In this document: positions 62,692 to 64,000 of the stretch, in pieces
How the letters are laid out: each line of letters opens with the position of its first letter
How positions within the stretch are numbered: position 1 is the stretch's first letter
Source of the DNA: Rhizobiaceae bacterium
GTDB lineage: Bacteria > Pseudomonadota > Alphaproteobacteria > Rhizobiales > Rhizobiaceae
Direction of reading: 5' to 3'
Assembly (NCBI GenBank): GCA_023953835.1
Contig: JAMLJB010000002.1
Coordinates: 26,630-90,629, forward strand
DNA: 64,000 nt
Position numbers and translations under genes: made by a program
The notes under the pieces: generated by a model
Told to the model about the DNA's origin: nothing
The model's input: the letters and a program-made list of their open reading frames with translations, nothing else
Databases searched by the model: none

Positions 62692-63510
62692 TCAAGATCG
62701 AAATGATCGGGTCCGTACCGGATCGAAAGCTGGAACGCGGGACGCAGCATAGCGGAGTCGATCCCATATTCCCTCGGTCGCGGCAACAATCGGTCCGCCA
62801 TGTTTGACCCAGTCAGGAGCAAGAAAGTCGATAATTCTGCCGCCGGCCTCTTCGAGAATCACGGCAGCAGCCGCTACATCCCAGCTTTCGAGGTGCAATT
62901 CGCAATAGCCGTCGATCCGGCCACACGCGACTTCACACAGGCCGAGCACCGCCGATCCCGACTGGCGCACGCCAAAGCCTTCCTCTAGGAGGAACCCGGT
63001 CATCGCGTGGTACGTCCGCCATCCGAACTTGGCGGAATATCCTGCCTCAACGAGCGCCTCTTCGACCTTGAGTGTCTGGCTGGTAGAGATTCGCTTTCCA
63101 TTCAGGAACGCCCCGCCGCCTGTCCGCGAATAGAAAAGTTCGGCGGCGATCGGATCATATACAACGCCGAATATCGGCCTGCCTTTCAGGCATAGAGCGA
63201 TGGATATGGCAAATCTGGCGATGCCCCGCGCAAAATTCTGTGTCCCATCGATCGGATCGACGATCCAAAGCGTATCGGCATCATCTCCGCCTGCTTCTTC
63301 GCTGAGGATCGCGTCAGTCGGGAAAGACTGCGCAATGGCACGGCTGATGTGGCCGTCCACCGCCAGATCCGCATCGGTTACGAGATCGGCGAGAGCTTTG
63401 TACCTCTGCCCCAGCACCGGGTCGCGAAAATAAGTTCGCGCCAGCTCGCCGGCTGATTTCGCAAGCGACCGCGCAAATTCAAACCGCAGATCGATCTCGG
63501 AATCCCGCAT
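62692..63510 (-). CDS. Inositol monophosphatase family phosphatase
   Basis: 272-residue Mg2+-dependent, Li+-sensitive-type phosphatase. All metal motifs are present: DLVTDADLAVDGH, Glu pair in ILSEEAGG, WIVDPIDGTQNFARG and ESWDVAAAAVILEEAGGRI. ATG 63510 (MRDSEIDL) gives the right length; the frame upstream passes through the promoter. It would release phosphate from a sugar or polyol phosphate. First gene of the minus-strand run, divergent from the sugar-acid dehydratase. Confidence 0.9.
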   Translation of the reverse strand: MRDSEIDLRFEFARSLAKSAGELARTYFRDPVLGQRYKALADLVTDADLAVDGHISRAIAQSFPTDAILSEEAGGDDADTLWIVDPIDGTQNFARGIARFAISIALCLKGRPIFGVVYDPIAAELFYSRTGGGAFLNGKRISTSQTLKVEEALVEAGYSAKFGWRTYHAMTGFLLEEGFGVRQSGSAVLGLCEVACGRIDGYCELHLESWDVAAAAVILEEAGGRIIDFLAPDWVKHGGPIVAATEGIWDRLRYAASRVPAFDPVRTRSFRS

Positions 63511-63634
63511 TAAACACCGGTCGCGTCGCTTGATTTTTTTTATTCTTAATAATATGAAAAATACCAATGGTCAATGCTGGCGCACTCCATTGCATTGACA
63601 CCTCCCTTCCGGGTTCCGGCAGGGCAAATCGGGA
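63511..63634. promoter_or_regulatory. Divergent promoter with AT-rich dyad (site C)
   Basis: The region between the phosphatase and dehydratase genes contains 63542-63562, which fits a 21-bp dyad ATTYTTMATAWTATKAARAAT. Related blocks lie at 51246-51263 and 62612-62643. Likely GntR operator controlling both directions. Confidence 0.55.
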
Positions 63635-64000
63635 ATGACAATGGCCGAAAGACGTAAGTTCCGCTCTGCAGCCTGGTTTGATGGGGAAGGCAAGAACGCC
63701 TTCATGCATCGGAGCTGGATGAAAAACGAAGGCATCCCTGACGATGGGTTCGACGGACGACCGGTCATCGGCATCTGCAACACATGGTCCGAACTGACAC
63801 CCTGCAACGCCCATCTCAGGGAATTGTCCGAGCGGGTGAAGCGCGGCGTCTACGAGGCCGGCGGCATCCCGTTTGAGTTTCCTGTCATGTCGCTTGGAGA
63901 GAGCAACATGCGCCCGACGGCGATGCTCTTCCGCAATCTTGCCAGCATGGACGTGGAAGAATCCATCAGGAGCAATCCCATTGATGGCGTGGTGCTTCTG
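63635..64000 (+). CDS. IlvD/Edd family sugar-acid dehydratase (partial, cut by window end)
   Basis: The frame from ATG 63635 (or ATG 63641) stays open to the end of the window: 122 codons of a protein normally near 580-600 residues. RKFRSAAWFDGEGKNAFMHRSWMKNEG is typical of L-arabinonate/D-xylonate dehydratases rather than branched-chain IlvD. First [Fe-S] cysteine in GICNTWSELTPCNAHL, then GGIPFEFPVMSLGESNMRPTAM. It would dehydrate an aldonate to a 2-keto-3-deoxy acid, the substrate of the AraD1-type protein. Confidence 0.88.
   Translation, partial: MTMAERRKFRSAAWFDGEGKNAFMHRSWMKNEGIPDDGFDGRPVIGICNTWSELTPCNAHLRELSERVKRGVYEAGGIPFEFPVMSLGESNMRPTAMLFRNLASMDVEESIRSNPIDGVVLL

Noticed and set aside
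1..64000. CRISPR array, tRNA, rRNA, riboswitch, integrase
   Set aside because: No regularly spaced repeats, cloverleaf-type sequence or integrase/transposase coding region was recognised on either strand.

Overview
The window is about 64 kb of GC-rich, densely packed, operon-organised DNA made almost entirely of uptake systems, small-molecule catabolic enzymes and one-component regulators. There is no rRNA, tRNA, phage, integrase or replication gene. Gene families (opine-oxidase-like dehydrogenases, AraD1/GguC-type hydrolase, many SDRs, TRAP and ABC importers, FCD and UTRA GntR regulators) and the overall style point to an alphaproteobacterium of the Hyphomicrobiales (Mesorhizobium/Aminobacter/Brucella-like relatives), probably a catabolic region of a chromosome arm, chromid or megaplasmid. 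That placement is inference, not a database result.

Layout. Locus 1 (1-11.2 kb): a DadA-like FAD oxidase, a TIM-barrel isomerase, an SDR, a polar-amino-acid ABC importer, an HcnA-HcnB fusion dehydrogenase, an aldo/keto reductase, more SDRs and an NTF2-like protein. Locus 2 (11.2-34.8 kb): a long minus-strand run (CUT1 sugar-type ABC importer, DapA-family lyase, fold-type-III PLP decarboxylase, HpcH/HpaI aldolase, two SDRs, DMT permease), a divergent class III aminotransferase plus aldehyde dehydrogenase, an FCD GntR regulator, two SDRs, a second HcnAB/DadA pair, an FMN 2-hydroxyacid oxidase and a TRAP transporter. Locus 3 (35.1-40.8 kb): MmgE/PrpD protein, acyl-CoA dehydrogenase, family III CoA-transferase and mesaconyl-C4-CoA-hydratase-like protein with a divergent LysR regulator. 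Locus 4 (41.2-50.8 kb): UTRA GntR regulator facing SMP-30 lactonase, citryl-CoA-lyase-like protein, amidohydrolase, CMD protein, acyl-CoA synthetase, SDR and a taurine/nitrate-type ABC importer. Locus 5 (51.2-64 kb): aldose 1-epimerase and two ferric/polyamine-class ABC importers facing each other, a PhnP/RNase Z-like metallo-hydrolase coupled inside one of them, AraD1-type hydrolase, FCD GntR, inositol-monophosphatase-family phosphatase and an IlvD/Edd sugar-acid dehydratase cut by the window end.

Main result: a four-gene module (HcnAB fusion, DadA-like oxidase, SDR type A, SDR type B) is present twice, in loci 1 and 2, each with different transporters and different palindromes in its promoters. 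I read these as two parallel, undescribed catabolic systems for related N-substituted amino-acid, D-amino-acid or opine-like compounds. Locus 2 promoters share the 10-mer GTCGATTGTC inside an FCD-GntR-like palindrome. Locus 1 promoters share TTGTGCGCAA-like palindromes. Locus 5 promoters share a 21-bp AT-rich dyad. Locus 5 looks like import of a phosphorylated sugar or sugar phosphodiester, dephosphorylation, then non-phosphorylating aldonate degradation. A 271-bp MITE-like element with 33-bp terminal inverted repeats lies in locus 2 and supplies the stop codon of the adjacent aldolase gene.
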